Shown here: one piece after another, positions 50,901 to 61,078 of the stretch
How the letters are laid out: each line of letters starts with the position of its first letter
Numbering within the stretch: position 1 is the stretch's first letter
NCBI RefSeq assembly: GCF_003337555.1
Contig: NZ_QPJK01000002.1
Location: forward strand, 434,001 to 498,000
Direction of reading: 5' to 3'
From: Pseudorhodoferax soli
GTDB lineage: Bacteria; Pseudomonadota; Gammaproteobacteria; Burkholderiales; Burkholderiaceae_C
DNA length: 64,000 nt
The notes under the pieces: model-generated
What the model was told of the DNA's origin: nothing
The model's input: the letters and a program-made list of their open reading frames with translations, nothing else
The model's database searches: none
Translations under genes and position numbers: made by a program

Positions 50901-52133
50901 ATGCGCTCAGAGGCCACGCCCATGTGGCGCGGCCCGCGCTGGGCCCTTGCCGTGCTGCTCGCGATGCTGGGCATGCTGGGCCCGTTCGCGATCGACACCT
51001 ACATCCCGGCTTTCTCCGGCATCGCGCGCTCGCTCGGCGCCACGCCGGTGGAGATGCAGCAGACGCTGTCGGCCTACCTCTTCGGCTTCGCGTTCATGAA
51101 CCTGTTCCATGGGGCGCTGTCGGACAGCTTCGGCCGCCGGCCCGTGGTGCTGTGGGGCATCGCCGTCTTCACGATCGCCTCGGCCGGCTGTGCCCTGTCG
51201 CAGAGCATCGGCCAGCTGGTGTTCTTCCGCGCCCTGCAGGGGCTGTCGACGGGTGCCGGCATCGTGGTCTCGCGCGCGGTGATCCGCGACGTGTACCCGC
51301 CCGCCGAGGCGCAGAAGGTCATGAGCCAGGTGACCATCTACTTCGGCGTGGCGCCAGCCATCGCGCCCATCGTGGGCGGCTGGCTGTTCGTGCACCTGGG
51401 CTGGCACAGCGTGTTCTGGTTCCTCACCGGCGTGGGCGTGCTGCTCTGGATCAGCAACTGGCGGCTGCTGCCCGAGACGCTGCAGCCGGCGCAGCGCCAG
51501 CCCTTCCATGTGCCCGACCTCATGCGCGGCTACCGCCAGCTGCTGTCGGACCCGCGCTTCGTGCTGCTCGCCTTCGCCAGCGGCGTGCCGTTCAACGGCA
51601 TGTTCCTGTACGTGCTGTCGGCGCCTGAATTCCTGGGCACGCTGCTGCACCTGGAACCCACGCAGTTCTTCTGGTTCTTCCTGCTGACGATTGCCGGCAT
51701 CATGGGCGGCGCCATGGCCAGCGGCCGGCTGGCCGGGCGCATCCCGCCCAAGCGGCAGATCCGCCACGGCTTCCTGATCATGACCGTGGTGGCCGTTGTG
51801 AACCTGGCCGCCAATTTGCTGTGGACGGCCGAGCCCCTGTGGGCATTGCCGCCGATCGCCGTGTTCGCGTTCGGCTGGGCGCTGATGGTGCCCGTGGTCA
51901 CGCTGCTGGCGCTCGACCTGCATCCCACGCGGCGCGGCATGGCCTCGTCGCTGCAGGCCGTAGTGGGCTCCACGGCCAACGGCGTGGTGGCCGGTGTGAT
52001 CGCGCCGCTGGTCATGCATTCGACCGTCCTGCTGGCCTTGGCCTCGCTGCTCATGATGGGCGTCGGCCTCGTCTGCTGGATCTGGCTGCACCACCGCTGG
52101 CCGGAGATCGGCCGGCACGCCAACGCCGCGTAA
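50901..52133 (+). CDS. Bcr/CflA-family MFS drug-efflux transporter
   Basis: 410 residues and twelve membrane helices. The Bcr/CflA start AIDTYIPAFSGIARSLG, motif A GALSDSFGRRPV between helices 2 and 3, and SRAVIRDVYPPAEAQK are characteristic. Members export bicyclomycin, sulfonamides or small metabolites by proton antiport. It starts 12 bases after metK with GGAG 7-8 bases before the ATG, so may be cotranscribed with metK. Substrate unknown. Confidence 0.9.
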   Translation: MRSEATPMWRGPRWALAVLLAMLGMLGPFAIDTYIPAFSGIARSLGATPVEMQQTLSAYLFGFAFMNLFHGALSDSFGRRPVVLWGIAVFTIASAGCALSQSIGQLVFFRALQGLSTGAGIVVSRAVIRDVYPPAEAQKVMSQVTIYFGVAPAIAPIVGGWLFVHLGWHSVFWFLTGVGVLLWISNWRLLPETLQPAQRQPFHVPDLMRGYRQLLSDPRFVLLAFASGVPFNGMFLYVLSAPEFLGTLLHLEPTQFFWFFLLTIAGIMGGAMASGRLAGRIPPKRQIRHGFLIMTVVAVVNLAANLLWTAEPLWALPPIAVFAFGWALMVPVVTLLALDLHPTRRGMASSLQAVVGSTANGVVAGVIAPLVMHSTVLLALASLLMMGVGLVCWIWLHHRWPEIGRHANAA

Positions 52134-52184
52134 AGCCGGCGCGGCGGCGGAACCGAAACGCACCTGCCGGGCTCCCACCCGGCC

Positions 52185-52871
52185 ATGATCGAACTTCAGC
52201 ACCTGGCCCTGCACTACGCGCTGGGCGAGACGCGTGTGGACGTGCTGCGCGACGTCAGCCTGACCATCCCCGCGGGCCAGAGCGTGGCCATCGCCGGCCC
52301 TTCGGGCTCGGGCAAGACTTCGCTGCTGTTGCTGCTGGCCGGGCTGGAACGCCCGCAGGCCGGCCATGTGCTGCTGGACGGCCAGGCCCTCGACACACTG
52401 GGCCGCGACGCACTGGCCGACCTGCGGCGCGAGCGCGTCGGCATCGTGTTCCAGTCCTTCCACCTCTTGCCCAGCCTGACGGCACTCGACAACGTGGCGC
52501 TGCCGCTGCAGCTGGCCGGCCGGCGCGATGCCCATGCCAGGGCGCGTGATTTCCTGCGCCGCGTGGGCCTGGCCGCGCGCCAGCACCACTACCCTGGCCA
52601 GCTCTCCGGTGGCGAGCAGCAGCGCGTGGCGATCGCGCGGGCGCTCGTGCACGGCCCGCGCCTGCTGCTGGCCGACGAGCCCACCGGCAACCTGGACGAC
52701 CAGACCGGTGCGCGCGTGCGCGAACTGCTGCTCGAGCTGAACCAGGAGGCCGGCACCACGCTGGTCCTGGTCACGCACGACATGGACTTCGCAGCGCAGT
52801 GCCAGCGCGTGCTGCGCCTGCACGACGGCCAGCTCCATGAAGCCCGCCAAGAGGACGCCCATGCTGCTTAG
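52185..52871 (+). CDS. ABC transporter ATP-binding protein (YbbA/LolD-like)
   Basis: 228 residues. Walker A GPSGSGKT (about 39-46), the Q-loop [17 protein letters not shown], signature [16 protein letters not shown], Walker [13 protein letters not shown] and switch His THD are all intact. The motif set is that of MacB/LolD-type ATPases. It pairs with the following FtsX-like permease, with which it overlaps; E. coli ybbA-ybbP is the closest known arrangement. Role unknown, possibly moving lipids or peptides out of the inner membrane. Confidence 0.92.
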   Translation: MIELQHLALHYALGETRVDVLRDVSLTIPAGQSVAIAGPSGSGKTSLLLLLAGLERPQAGHVLLDGQALDTLGRDALADLRRERVGIVFQSFHLLPSLTALDNVALPLQLAGRRDAHARARDFLRRVGLAARQHHYPGQLSGGEQQRVAIARALVHGPRLLLADEPTGNLDDQTGARVRELLLELNQEAGTTLVLVTHDMDFAAQCQRVLRLHDGQLHEARQEDAHAA

Positions 52872-55365
52872 CCTGGCCTGGCGCGACCTGCGTGCGGGCG
52901 GCCGCCAGCTCTGGGTGTTCTGCGCCTGCCTGGCGCTGGGCGTTGCCCTGGTGGCGGCCAGCGGCGGCCTGTACCGCCAGGTGGCCGGCGCGTTGCAGGA
53001 GGATGCGCGCGCGCTGTTCGGTGGCGACCTCGAGGTGCGCCATGCCGAGCCCTTGTCGCAGGCAGAACTCGACTGGGTGCAGGCGCGCGGCGAGGTGTCG
53101 CGCGCGGTCGCGTTGCGCAGCATGCTGCGCGTGCCGGACGGACGGGCCCAGCTGGCGGCGCTGCAGAGCGCCGACGCCCGCTATCCCTTGTACGGCCAGG
53201 TCACGCTGGCGCCAGAGCAGCCGCTGGCCGATGCGCTTGCCCAGCGTGACGGCCTCTGGGGCGTGGCCGTGGACGGCGTGCTGGCCCGGCGCCTGGACCT
53301 GGCACCGGGCAGCACCGTGCAGCTGGGCGATCTCACGCTGCAGGTGCGCGCCGTCATCGCGCGCCAGCCCGACCGCAGCCTGCGCGCCGACTGGAACGGT
53401 GCGCCCGTGCTGCTGGCCGAGGGCGCGCTGCAGGCCACCGGCCTGGTGCAGCCGCTGAGCCGCGTGCAATACCTCTACCGCGTGCGCACCGCCACGCCAC
53501 CAGCGGCCTGGCGCGACAACTTCGTCGCCGCCTTCCCGCAGTCCAATGCCGAGGTGCGTAGCTTCGCGCAGCGCAGCGAGCGCGTGGCCCAGGTGCTGGA
53601 GCAGGTCGGCTCGGCGCTCATGCTGATCGGCCTGTCGGCGCTGTTCATCGGCGGCCTGGGCGTGTTCAACAGCGTGCAGTCCTATCTGCAAGGCAAGCTC
53701 GCCACACTGGCCACGCTGCGCGCGCTCGGCCTGCGCGATGCGCGGCTCGCGGCCCTGGTGCTGCTGCAGGTGCTCATGCTCGGCGTGGCCGCCAGCGCCG
53801 TCGGCGTGCTGGCCGGCGGTGCGCTGGCGCTGGGCGGCGCCTCCCTGGCCGCGCACAGCCTGCCGCTGGTGCAGCAGCTTGGCCCGCAGCTCGCGGCCAT
53901 GGCCGGCCCGGCCGCGCTGGCCATGGGCTTCGGTGTATTGACCGCACTGGCCTTCGCGTTGCCAGCCCTGGGCCGTGCGCTGACGGTCACGCCGGCCGCA
54001 CTCTTCAGGGGCCTGGATGCCGCGGTGCTGCGCACGCCCGCCTGGGCCTGGGCCGCGAGCGCGGCCTGCGCGCTGACCATCGCCGCACTGCTGGTCGGCA
54101 GCCTGCCCGATGCGCGCATCGGCTGGGCCTTCCTCGCCGTGGTCGCGGTGCTGCTGGTGCTGCTCGAAGGCATGCAGCGCATCCTGCGGGCGCTGGCACG
54201 CCGGCTGCTGGCCTCGCGCTGGCAACCGGCCTTCGCGCTGCGGCTCGCGCTGGCCGGCCTGCAACGGCCGGGCTCGGCACTGCGCCCGGCCCTGCTCTCG
54301 CTGGGCACGGCGCTGACCTTGCTGGTGGCCTGCACGCTGGTCGTCGCCACGTTGCTGCGCACCATCGCCGACACCGTGCCGCGCGAAGCCCCCGGCCTGG
54401 TGCTGCACGACGTGCAAAGCGAACAGCTGCCCCTGCTGCGCGAGCAACTGGGCACCGTGCAGCGCCTGCAGACGGCACCGCTGGTGCTGGGCCGGCTGGC
54501 CGCCGTGAACGGCGACGCGCTGCGCGACAGCGGCGACGCGCGCCGTGCGCGCGAGGCGCGCAACGAGCACAAGCTTTCCACGCGCGCTGGCAACCTGGAC
54601 GACGTGGTGGTCGGGCGCGGCGCGCTGTGGGCGGCCGACTACCGGGGTCCGCCGCTGGTGGCCATGGAAGACCGAGAAGCCGATCAGCTCGGCCTGAAGG
54701 TCGGCGACCGCCTGCGCTTCGACATCCAGGGCCAGCCGGTCGAGGCCACGCTTGCCGCCATCTATGGCCAGCGCCGGCTGCAAGCACGACTGTGGCTGGA
54801 AGGCATCTTCAGCGACGGCGTGCTCGATCCGTTCATCACGCGCCATGTGGGCGCCGCCTGGCTCGATCCGCAACAGGCGATTGCGGCGCAGGACCGGCTG
54901 GCGGCGGCCGCCCCCAACATCGTCAGCGTGCGCACCGACGCCTTGCTGTCCGAGAGCCGTTTGCTGCTGGGCCGCGCCAGCGCCGCGCTGGCGGTCATCG
55001 CAGGCACATGCCTGGCCGCCAGCCTGCTGGTGCTGACCAGCGTGGTCGCGGCCAGCCGCGCGCGGCAGGTCTATGAATCCAGCGTGCTGCACGTGCTGGG
55101 CGCGCGCCTGAGCAGCCTGCGTCTGGCATTGCGCTGGGAGTACGCGCTGCTGGCCGGCGTCACAACCGTCTTCGCCACCGTAGCTGGCAGTGCGATCGCG
55201 CTGGCGCTGCTGCGCTGGCGGCTGGAACTGGACGCCAGCGGCCTGTACTGGACCGGTGCCGTGGCCGCGCTGGGCGTCAGTGGACTGAGCCTGGGGCTGG
55301 GCGCGCAGTGGCTGCTTGCGCAGTTGCGCCTGTCGCCGGCGCGGCTGCTGCGCTCCGGCGGCTGA
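52861..55365 (+). CDS. FtsX-like ABC permease, duplicated (YbbP-like)
   Basis: 834 residues. An N-terminal helix, a large periplasmic domain, three helices (about 250-360), a short central bundle and a second periplasmic domain followed by helices near the C-terminus, a YbbP-type duplicated FtsX fold. The start ATG at 52861 gives [14 protein letters not shown], with GAGGA 5-6 bases upstream. An ATG 24 bases earlier is in frame but overlaps the ATPase more. No substrate is known for the YbbAP family in general; some are linked to export or toxin loci. Confidence 0.9.
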   Translation: MLLSLAWRDLRAGGRQLWVFCACLALGVALVAASGGLYRQVAGALQEDARALFGGDLEVRHAEPLSQAELDWVQARGEVSRAVALRSMLRVPDGRAQLAALQSADARYPLYGQVTLAPEQPLADALAQRDGLWGVAVDGVLARRLDLAPGSTVQLGDLTLQVRAVIARQPDRSLRADWNGAPVLLAEGALQATGLVQPLSRVQYLYRVRTATPPAAWRDNFVAAFPQSNAEVRSFAQRSERVAQVLEQVGSALMLIGLSALFIGGLGVFNSVQSYLQGKLATLATLRALGLRDARLAALVLLQVLMLGVAASAVGVLAGGALALGGASLAAHSLPLVQQLGPQLAAMAGPAALAMGFGVLTALAFALPALGRALTVTPAALFRGLDAAVLRTPAWAWAASAACALTIAALLVGSLPDARIGWAFLAVVAVLLVLLEGMQRILRALARRLLASRWQPAFALRLALAGLQRPGSALRPALLSLGTALTLLVACTLVVATLLRTIADTVPREAPGLVLHDVQSEQLPLLREQLGTVQRLQTAPLVLGRLAAVNGDALRDSGDARRAREARNEHKLSTRAGNLDDVVVGRGALWAADYRGPPLVAMEDREADQLGLKVGDRLRFDIQGQPVEATLAAIYGQRRLQARLWLEGIFSDGVLDPFITRHVGAAWLDPQQAIAAQDRLAAAAPNIVSVRTDALLSESRLLLGRASAALAVIAGTCLAASLLVLTSVVAASRARQVYESSVLHVLGARLSSLRLALRWEYALLAGVTTVFATVAGSAIALALLRWRLELDASGLYWTGAVAALGVSGLSLGLGAQWLLAQLRLSPARLLRSGG

Positions 55366-55368
55366 CGG

Positions 55369-55644
55369 TCAGTCGTCCACGCCCGGCCCGGTCTCCAGCA
55401 CCGGGTCGGCGCTCTCGTCCTCTGCCGCCTCGGCACGCGGGCCGTACTGCCCGTCGCCCATGGCGCGCAGCGTCGAAGCGCCGTCTTCCCAGGCCTCGCT
55501 GTAGGTGTCGTAGGCGTCGTCGGAGGCCTCCACGACGAACCAGGTCTTCATGGCGTCCTCGCTCTCGATGATCATCCAGTGGTACAGGCCCGGTTCGGGC
55601 TCGTCGACGGACAGCGCCAGATGGCGCAACGGTGTGTGTTGCAT
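55369..55644 (-). CDS. Acidic small protein of unknown function
   Basis: 91 residues, not recognised. The N-terminal half looks folded (HLALSVDEPEPGLYHWMIIES, then MKTWFVVEASDDAYDTYSEA). The last 20 residues are Asp/Glu-rich. No signal peptide or membrane helix, so probably cytoplasmic. The ATG at 55642-55644 has GAAGGAA about 8 bases upstream, strong support for translation. It is convergent with the permease gene (3 bases between stops) and lies downstream of the SDR gene. Confidence 0.7.
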   Translation of the reverse strand: MQHTPLRHLALSVDEPEPGLYHWMIIESEDAMKTWFVVEASDDAYDTYSEAWEDGASTLRAMGDGQYGPRAEAAEDESADPVLETGPGVDD

Positions 55645-55724
55645 GGCAGTTCCTTCGCTGTTCCTGCCAGTATGGAAACCAGCGGCGCCGCCGCTGTAGG
55701 CCGGCGGCCTCCGCGGTTGCCGGT

Positions 55725-56501
55725 TCAGAACTTGGTGTAGCCGCCGTCGATGATGAACTGCTCGCCCGTGGTGTAGGCCGCGGCGTCGCTGGCCAGGTAC
55801 ACCGCGATGCCGCCGAAGTCGTCGATCGAACCCCAGCGCCGCGCCGGCACGCGCGGCATCACCGACCCCGCGAATTTCTCGTTGGCGAAGGAGCGCTGGG
55901 TCATCTCGGTCTCGATCCAGCCCGGCAGGATGGAGTTGACGCGGATCCTGTGGCGCGCCAGTTCCACGGCCAGCGCGCGCACCATGGCGGTGACGGCCCC
56001 CTTGGAGGCGCCGTAGTGGCTGTTGCGCGCCGCGCCCTCCACCGCCGCCGTGCTGGCCGTGGCCACCAGCGAGCCGCCCTCGCCGTGCGCGGCCATGTGC
56101 CGGGCGGCGGCGCGGAAGGTCAGGAACACGCCCTCCACGTTGATGCGCTGGACACGCCGGAATTCCTCCAGCGACATCTCGGTCAGCACCGTGCCCTTGC
56201 TGGACACGCCGGCGTTGGCAAAGCAGGCATGGATGGGACCGAGCGCGGCCACGGTGTCCGCGAAGGACTGCTCGACTGCCGCCTCGTCGCCCACGTCGCA
56301 GACCGCGCTGTGCACGCGCGCCGCATCGCCGCATTCACGGGCCAGTGCGTCGCGCGCGCTGGCCGTCTTGTCGGGGTTGGAGCCCCAGATCGACACCGAG
56401 GCGCCGCAGGCGAGCAGCGCGCGCGCCATGCCCAGGCCGATGCCGCCGTTGCCGCCGGTGATGAGCGCGCTGCGCCCGCTGAGATTGAAGGGTTGGTACA
56501 T
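55725..56501 (-). CDS. Short-chain dehydrogenase/reductase (SDR)
   Basis: 258 residues, classical SDR. Cofactor loop TGGNGGIGLG (15-24), NAG (96-98), catalytic Ser150 region, Tyr163 and Lys167 in HYGASKG are all in place. SNP at the end of strand 2 (residues 41-43), with no Asp there, leaves NAD/NADP choice open. The PGWIETEM stretch and final GEQFIIDGGYTKF are typical of FabG-like sugar or hydroxyacid dehydrogenases. ATG at 56499-56501 with CAGGAG 6-8 bases upstream. Substrate unknown. Confidence 0.9.
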   Translation of the reverse strand: MYQPFNLSGRSALITGGNGGIGLGMARALLACGASVSIWGSNPDKTASARDALARECGDAARVHSAVCDVGDEAAVEQSFADTVAALGPIHACFANAGVSSKGTVLTEMSLEEFRRVQRINVEGVFLTFRAAARHMAAHGEGGSLVATASTAAVEGAARNSHYGASKGAVTAMVRALAVELARHRIRVNSILPGWIETEMTQRSFANEKFAGSVMPRVPARRWGSIDDFGGIAVYLASDAAAYTTGEQFIIDGGYTKF

Positions 56502-56602
56502 GTCTGTCTCCTGATGGTGGTCGCGTGTATAGCAAGCGCCGGCCCTGCGCAAAGACACCAAGGTGACGCAGCGCCCCCCGCCCCCGCGCACAATCGCCGG
56601 CC

Positions 56603-57151
56603 ATGGACCGCGAAGAACTGCACCACCGCCAGATCGACCTGCGCTTCTACCGGCTCGCCAGTGGCCTGTACGAGGTCGTCGGTCGGCTCGTCGACACCAA
56701 GCGCCAACCCTTCCGGCGCCAGTTGGCAGAGGCCGACACGCCCCCTGGCACGCCCATCCACGACATCGCCGTGCACCTGGTCGTCGACGGAGACATGCTG
56801 GTGCACGATGCCTTCGCCTCCATGGACGCCACGCCCTTCAGCATCTGCCCGGGTGCCACGTCCACGCTGGCACCGCTCAAGGGCCTGTCCATGCGCAAGG
56901 GCTGGAACCGCCAGGTGCGCGAGCTGCTGGGCGGCGCGGCCTCGTGCACGCACATCGTGGAACTGCTGGGGCCGATGGCGACCACGGCCTTCCAGGGCCT
57001 GGCACCGGCGCGGCTGGCACAGATCAACCTGCCCGGCAGCGAAGCCCAACGCCAGGCCAAGGTCGACAGTTGCTATGCCTACGCGGCCGAGCGCGAGGTC
57101 GTGGCACGGCTGTGGCCACATCTCCACCGCAACCCAGATCGGCTGAACTGA
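56603..57151 (+). CDS. DUF2889 family protein
   Basis: 182 residues. RQIDLRFYRLASGLYEVVGRLVDTK near the start, HDIAVHLVVDGDMLVHDAFASMD, a GWNRQVRELLGG core and a SCTHIVELLGPMATTAFQ block are the hallmarks of DUF2889, a family of unknown function common in betaproteobacteria. Conserved His, Asp and Cys residues suggest metal or enzymatic function but none has been assigned to my knowledge. It lies alone between an SDR and a GGDEF gene. Confidence 0.85.
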   Translation: MDREELHHRQIDLRFYRLASGLYEVVGRLVDTKRQPFRRQLAEADTPPGTPIHDIAVHLVVDGDMLVHDAFASMDATPFSICPGATSTLAPLKGLSMRKGWNRQVRELLGGAASCTHIVELLGPMATTAFQGLAPARLAQINLPGSEAQRQAKVDSCYAYAAEREVVARLWPHLHRNPDRLN

Positions 57152-57248
57152 GCCGCCAGGCCGGGCGCCGCAATGGCGCCAACACAGAAAGACCGCACAG
57201 TTCGGTCGGCCAGCGCGCGACCGGGATGTGCCACCATCCGGCCCACCC

Positions 57249-58445
57249 ATGGGAAGCATGTCTACCTACGCGCTGGATCCACGCACCACCGTCCTGATCG
57301 GCAGCATCACGAGCGGGCTCATGGCCCTCGTGCTGTGGCTGCTGGCCCGCGCCACGCCCCTGCCCGTGCCGGGGCTGCGGACCTGGGTGGCCGGTGCCTG
57401 GCTGGTGTTCGTCGCGCTGGTGCTGCTGGGCCTGCGCGACTGGATCACGCCGCTGGCCTCGGTCACGCTGGGCAACAGCGCGCTGGTGCTGGCCTACATC
57501 GTCTGGCTGGCCGGCACGCACCGGCATTTCGGCGTGCGCCTGCGCTGGCTTCCCTGGCTGGCGGCCTGGGCCGCCATGGTGGCCGCGGTCACCTGGTTCG
57601 TCTACGGCGATGCGAGCTTCCGCGCCCGCTCGGTGATCGTGGCCGCCCTGTGCAGCGCCATCAGCGCCTACCACGCGCTCGTGCTGCTGCGCTACCCGCA
57701 GGCCGAGCGCTTCGGCCGCTCGCTGGGCATCACGCTGACCAGTTCCTGGCTGACGATCCTGGCTGCGGTTTATGCCATACGGGCCGTGCACGCGGCGCTG
57801 TTTCCGCAGGGCGACAGCGGCCTGCTGACCCAGGACACGATCCAGATCGTCTACACCGGCAGCTTCACGGTGTGCAACCTGCTGCTCGTGATCGGGTTTG
57901 CCACGATGGCATCGGACCATGTGCGCGCCCGCATCGAGGAGCAGGCCGTCCGCGACGCGCTGACTGGCACGCTGAACCGCCAGGCGCTGCGCGAATGCCT
58001 GGAGCGCGCGCGCGCCAGCCACAAGCGCACGGGCCAGCCTTTCTGTGTCGCCATGCTGGATGTGGACCACTTCAAGAAGATCAACGACAACCACGGCCAT
58101 CCCGTGGGCGACCGCGTGCTCGTGCACCTGTGCCGGCGCATGGCAGCGCTGGTGCGGCCGCACGATGCGGTGGCACGCTACGGCGGCGAGGAGTTCGTCA
58201 TCGTGATGCCGCAGACGCGCCTGCCCGAGGCCGCGCTCGTCGCCGAGCGCATCCTCCTTGAAGCAGTGCAGGTCGACAGCCCCACCCTGCCGGCGTTCAC
58301 GGTCAGCATCGGCCTGGCCGAATCGTCGACCGACGATGCCACGGCCGACGCCATCATCACGCGGGCCGATGCCGCGCTCTACCAGGCCAAGGCGCGGGGC
58401 CGCAACCGGCTCGAGCGCGCCGCCCTGCGGCTGGTCAACGCTTGA
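57249..58445 (+). CDS. Membrane diguanylate cyclase (GGDEF)
   Basis: 398 residues: seven to eight membrane helices (about 12-215) and a cytoplasmic GGDEF domain. The active-site GGEEF is at 312-316, with upstream Asp in DVDHFKKINDNHGH. An RxxD inhibitory site is present five residues before GGEEF (RPHD 303-306), so product feedback by cyclic di-GMP is expected. The N-terminal sensor has no recognised ligand. ATG 57249 is chosen; a second ATG 9 bases later is as likely. Its last 11 bases overlap the convergent PBP1A gene. Confidence 0.92.
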   Translation: MGSMSTYALDPRTTVLIGSITSGLMALVLWLLARATPLPVPGLRTWVAGAWLVFVALVLLGLRDWITPLASVTLGNSALVLAYIVWLAGTHRHFGVRLRWLPWLAAWAAMVAAVTWFVYGDASFRARSVIVAALCSAISAYHALVLLRYPQAERFGRSLGITLTSSWLTILAAVYAIRAVHAALFPQGDSGLLTQDTIQIVYTGSFTVCNLLLVIGFATMASDHVRARIEEQAVRDALTGTLNRQALRECLERARASHKRTGQPFCVAMLDVDHFKKINDNHGHPVGDRVLVHLCRRMAALVRPHDAVARYGGEEFVIVMPQTRLPEAALVAERILLEAVQVDSPTLPAFTVSIGLAESSTDDATADAIITRADAALYQAKARGRNRLERAALRLVNA

Positions 58446-60828
58446 ACAGGTCGAGGATGCTGCGGCGCTCTTCGCTGCGCTCCTCGGTGGCTGGCGGGGC
58501 GGCGCCCGGCATGGGCTGGGCCGTCGGCACCGCCTCGGTGCCGACCAATCCTGGCACGGCGGTGCTGGCGAACTCGGTGTAGGACCAGTCGCCCTCGTTG
58601 CGCACCACACCCTCGGGCACGGCCGGCTGCGCCACCGGCACGCCCTTGAGCGCCTGGCGCATGAAGTCGATCCAGACCGGCATGGCCAGCGCGCCGCCGC
58701 TGGCGTGCGCGCCCAGGTTCTGCGGCTGGTCGAAGCCGATCCAGGCGATCGCCGCCAGCGTGGGCTGGTAGCCGGCGAACCAGGCGTCGACCGCGTCGTT
58801 GGTGGTGCCGGTCTTGCCGTACAGGTCGGGGCGCTGCAGCGTGGCGCGCGTGCGGGCAGCCGTGCCGCGCGTGGCCACCTCGCCCAGGAGCTGCGTCATC
58901 AGGAAGGCGTTGCGCGCGGGCACGGCGCGGGCCGTTTCGTCGAGCACCGGCGGGGTTTCCTGCTGCAGCACCTGGCCGCGCTGGTCCGTCACCTTGTCGA
59001 TCAGCCGGGGCTGGACGCGGTAGCCGCCGTTCGCCAGCACCGAATAGGCCGATGCCATCTGCATCGGCGTGACCGAACCGGCCCCCAACGCCATGGTCAG
59101 CGAGGGCGGCTGGCGTTCGGCGTCGAAGCCGAAGCGGCTCACCCATTGCTGTGCGGCCGGCACGCCCACGGTCTGCAGCACGCGGATGGCGACGACGTTC
59201 TTGGACTTGGCCAGCGCCGTGTCCAGGCGCACCGGGCCGTCGAAGGCACCGTTGTCGTTCTTGGGCTCCCAGGGCTTGCTGCCCGTGACGCTGGCGTCGA
59301 AGAACAGCGGCCCGTCGTCGACGATGGTGGCCGGCATCAGGCCCTTCTCGAGCGCAGCCGAGTAGACGAAGGGCTTGAAGGTGGAGCCCGGCTGGCGCCA
59401 GGCCTGCGTGACGTGGTTGAACTGGTTCTTGCCGAAGTCGAAGCCGCCAACCAGTGCGCGCACCGCGCCATCGCGCGGGTCCATGGCGACGAAGGCGCCC
59501 TCGACCTCGGGCAGTTGCGTGATCTCCCAGCTGCCCTTGTCCGTGCGCATCACGCGGATCACCGCGCCGGGGCGGATCCTGACGGCCGCCGCCGCGTTCG
59601 CCGCCAGGCCGGACTGCGCCGGCACCAGGCCCTCGCCCGTGATCTCCAGCCGCTCGCCATCGCTGCGCACGGCCTTCACGCGCCGGCTGTCGGCCTCCAG
59701 CACCACGGCGGAGACCAGTTCGCCGTTGTCGGGGTGGGCGTCCAGCGCCTCCTCGATGGCATCGTCCTGCGCCTCGCCCGCGGTCGGCAAGGCGATCTGG
59801 CCCTCGGGGCCGCGGTAGACCTGGCGCCGCTCGTACGCCATGATGCCGCGCCGCAGCGCGCCGTAGGCTGCGGCCTGGTCGGCCGCGTCGAGCGTGGTGT
59901 AGACGTTCAGGCCGCGCGTGTAGGTGGCATCGCCGTACTGCGCAAGCATCTGCTGGCGCACGCTCTCGGCCACGTATTCGCCATGCACGGCCACTGTGTC
60001 GCCGGCGCTGCGCACCGCCAACGGCTCGGCCTTGGCGGCCTGCGCCTGGGCCGCAGTGATGAAGCCGTTCTCTTGCATGCGCTCGATGATGTACTGCTGG
60101 CGCACGCGCGCACGGCGCGGGTTGCTGATCGGGTTGTTGGCCGAGGGCGCCTTCGGCAAGCCGGCGAGCATGGCGGCCTGGGCCACGGTGATGTCCTTGA
60201 GCTGGCGGCCGAAGTAGACCTCGGAGGCCGCCGCGAAACCATAGGCCCGGTGGCCCAGGAAGATCTGGTTCATGTAGATCTCCAGGATCTGGTCCTTGGA
60301 GAGCGCGCGTTCCAGCTTGAAGGTCAGCAGCACCTCGCGCAGCTTGCGCGCATAGGTCTTCTCCGACGACAGGAACATGTTGCGCGCCACCTGCATGGTG
60401 ATGGTGGAGGCGCCCTGGCTGCGCGAGCGGCCCAGGTTGGCAACCGCCGCGCGCAGCATGCCCAGATAGTCCACGCCGTCGTGCGTGTAGAAGCGCTGGT
60501 CCTCGATGGCCAGCACCGCGTCCTTCATGACCTGCGGGATCTCGGCGATCGGCGTGAGGTTGCGGCGCTCTTCGCCGAACTCGCCGAGCAGCACGCCGTC
60601 CCGCGTGTACACGCGCAGCGGCAGCTTGGGCTGGTAGTCGGCCAGCACGGACACGTCGGGCAGTTGCGCATAGGCCTGGTAGGCGGCCACGCCCAGCCCA
60701 GCGGTGGCCAGCGCGACCGTGGCCAGGACGATGCCCCCAGCCCAGAGCAGGGTGCGGCGGCGTGCGCCGGCCCGCGGCGAAGCAGAAGAATCGTTCGAGG
60801 GGTCGGGCTGGCGGGGAGAGGAGACCAT
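58435..60828 (-). CDS. Second class A penicillin-binding protein 1A
   Basis: 797 residues. A membrane anchor (about 27-52), GT51 domain with catalytic Glu109 (IEDQRFYTHDG), then a transpeptidase with GSTFKPF, AKSKNV and [19 protein letters not shown]. It is a close paralogue of the 798-residue enzyme at 37657. Start: ATG 60826-60828 (MVSSPRQP); a longer frame upstream to 60993 is not supported. It diverges from mrdA. Two PBP1A enzymes could serve elongation and repair or overlapping roles. Confidence 0.95.
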   Translation of the reverse strand: MVSSPRQPDPSNDSSASPRAGARRRTLLWAGGIVLATVALATAGLGVAAYQAYAQLPDVSVLADYQPKLPLRVYTRDGVLLGEFGEERRNLTPIAEIPQVMKDAVLAIEDQRFYTHDGVDYLGMLRAAVANLGRSRSQGASTITMQVARNMFLSSEKTYARKLREVLLTFKLERALSKDQILEIYMNQIFLGHRAYGFAAASEVYFGRQLKDITVAQAAMLAGLPKAPSANNPISNPRRARVRQQYIIERMQENGFITAAQAQAAKAEPLAVRSAGDTVAVHGEYVAESVRQQMLAQYGDATYTRGLNVYTTLDAADQAAAYGALRRGIMAYERRQVYRGPEGQIALPTAGEAQDDAIEEALDAHPDNGELVSAVVLEADSRRVKAVRSDGERLEITGEGLVPAQSGLAANAAAAVRIRPGAVIRVMRTDKGSWEITQLPEVEGAFVAMDPRDGAVRALVGGFDFGKNQFNHVTQAWRQPGSTFKPFVYSAALEKGLMPATIVDDGPLFFDASVTGSKPWEPKNDNGAFDGPVRLDTALAKSKNVVAIRVLQTVGVPAAQQWVSRFGFDAERQPPSLTMALGAGSVTPMQMASAYSVLANGGYRVQPRLIDKVTDQRGQVLQQETPPVLDETARAVPARNAFLMTQLLGEVATRGTAARTRATLQRPDLYGKTGTTNDAVDAWFAGYQPTLAAIAWIGFDQPQNLGAHASGGALAMPVWIDFMRQALKGVPVAQPAVPEGVVRNEGDWSYTEFASTAVPGLVGTEAVPTAQPMPGAAPPATEERSEERRSILDLFKR

Positions 60829-61078
60829 GCGGTGCGCGGAAAAGGCGTGGGGCAATGCCCACCTGGCAGAGTCGCCCGCCTGCGAAATGGTTCGGCAGGG
60901 CGTCAGCGCTCTTACGTAAGCCCTTGATTTTCCTCTATTGGCGCGACGGCAGCCAGCCAGCGCTTGCGCCGGGGCGCAATCCGAGGGTGCCACCCAGGTT
61001 TTGGCGGCTTTGCATAATCTGCCCCGGCCCGCGCGCCGCCGCGCCGCGCCCCTCTGTCAGAACCGCGCCGATCCCCCC
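60829..61078. other. Divergent region between the second PBP1A gene and mrdA
   Basis: 250 bases with no gene. It contains a perfect 10-base palindrome cttacgtaag at 60911-60920 and a -10-like CATAAT (61013-61018) toward mrdA. TTGATT at 60924-60929 is a possible -35 but has no partner at proper spacing. Confidence 0.45.
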
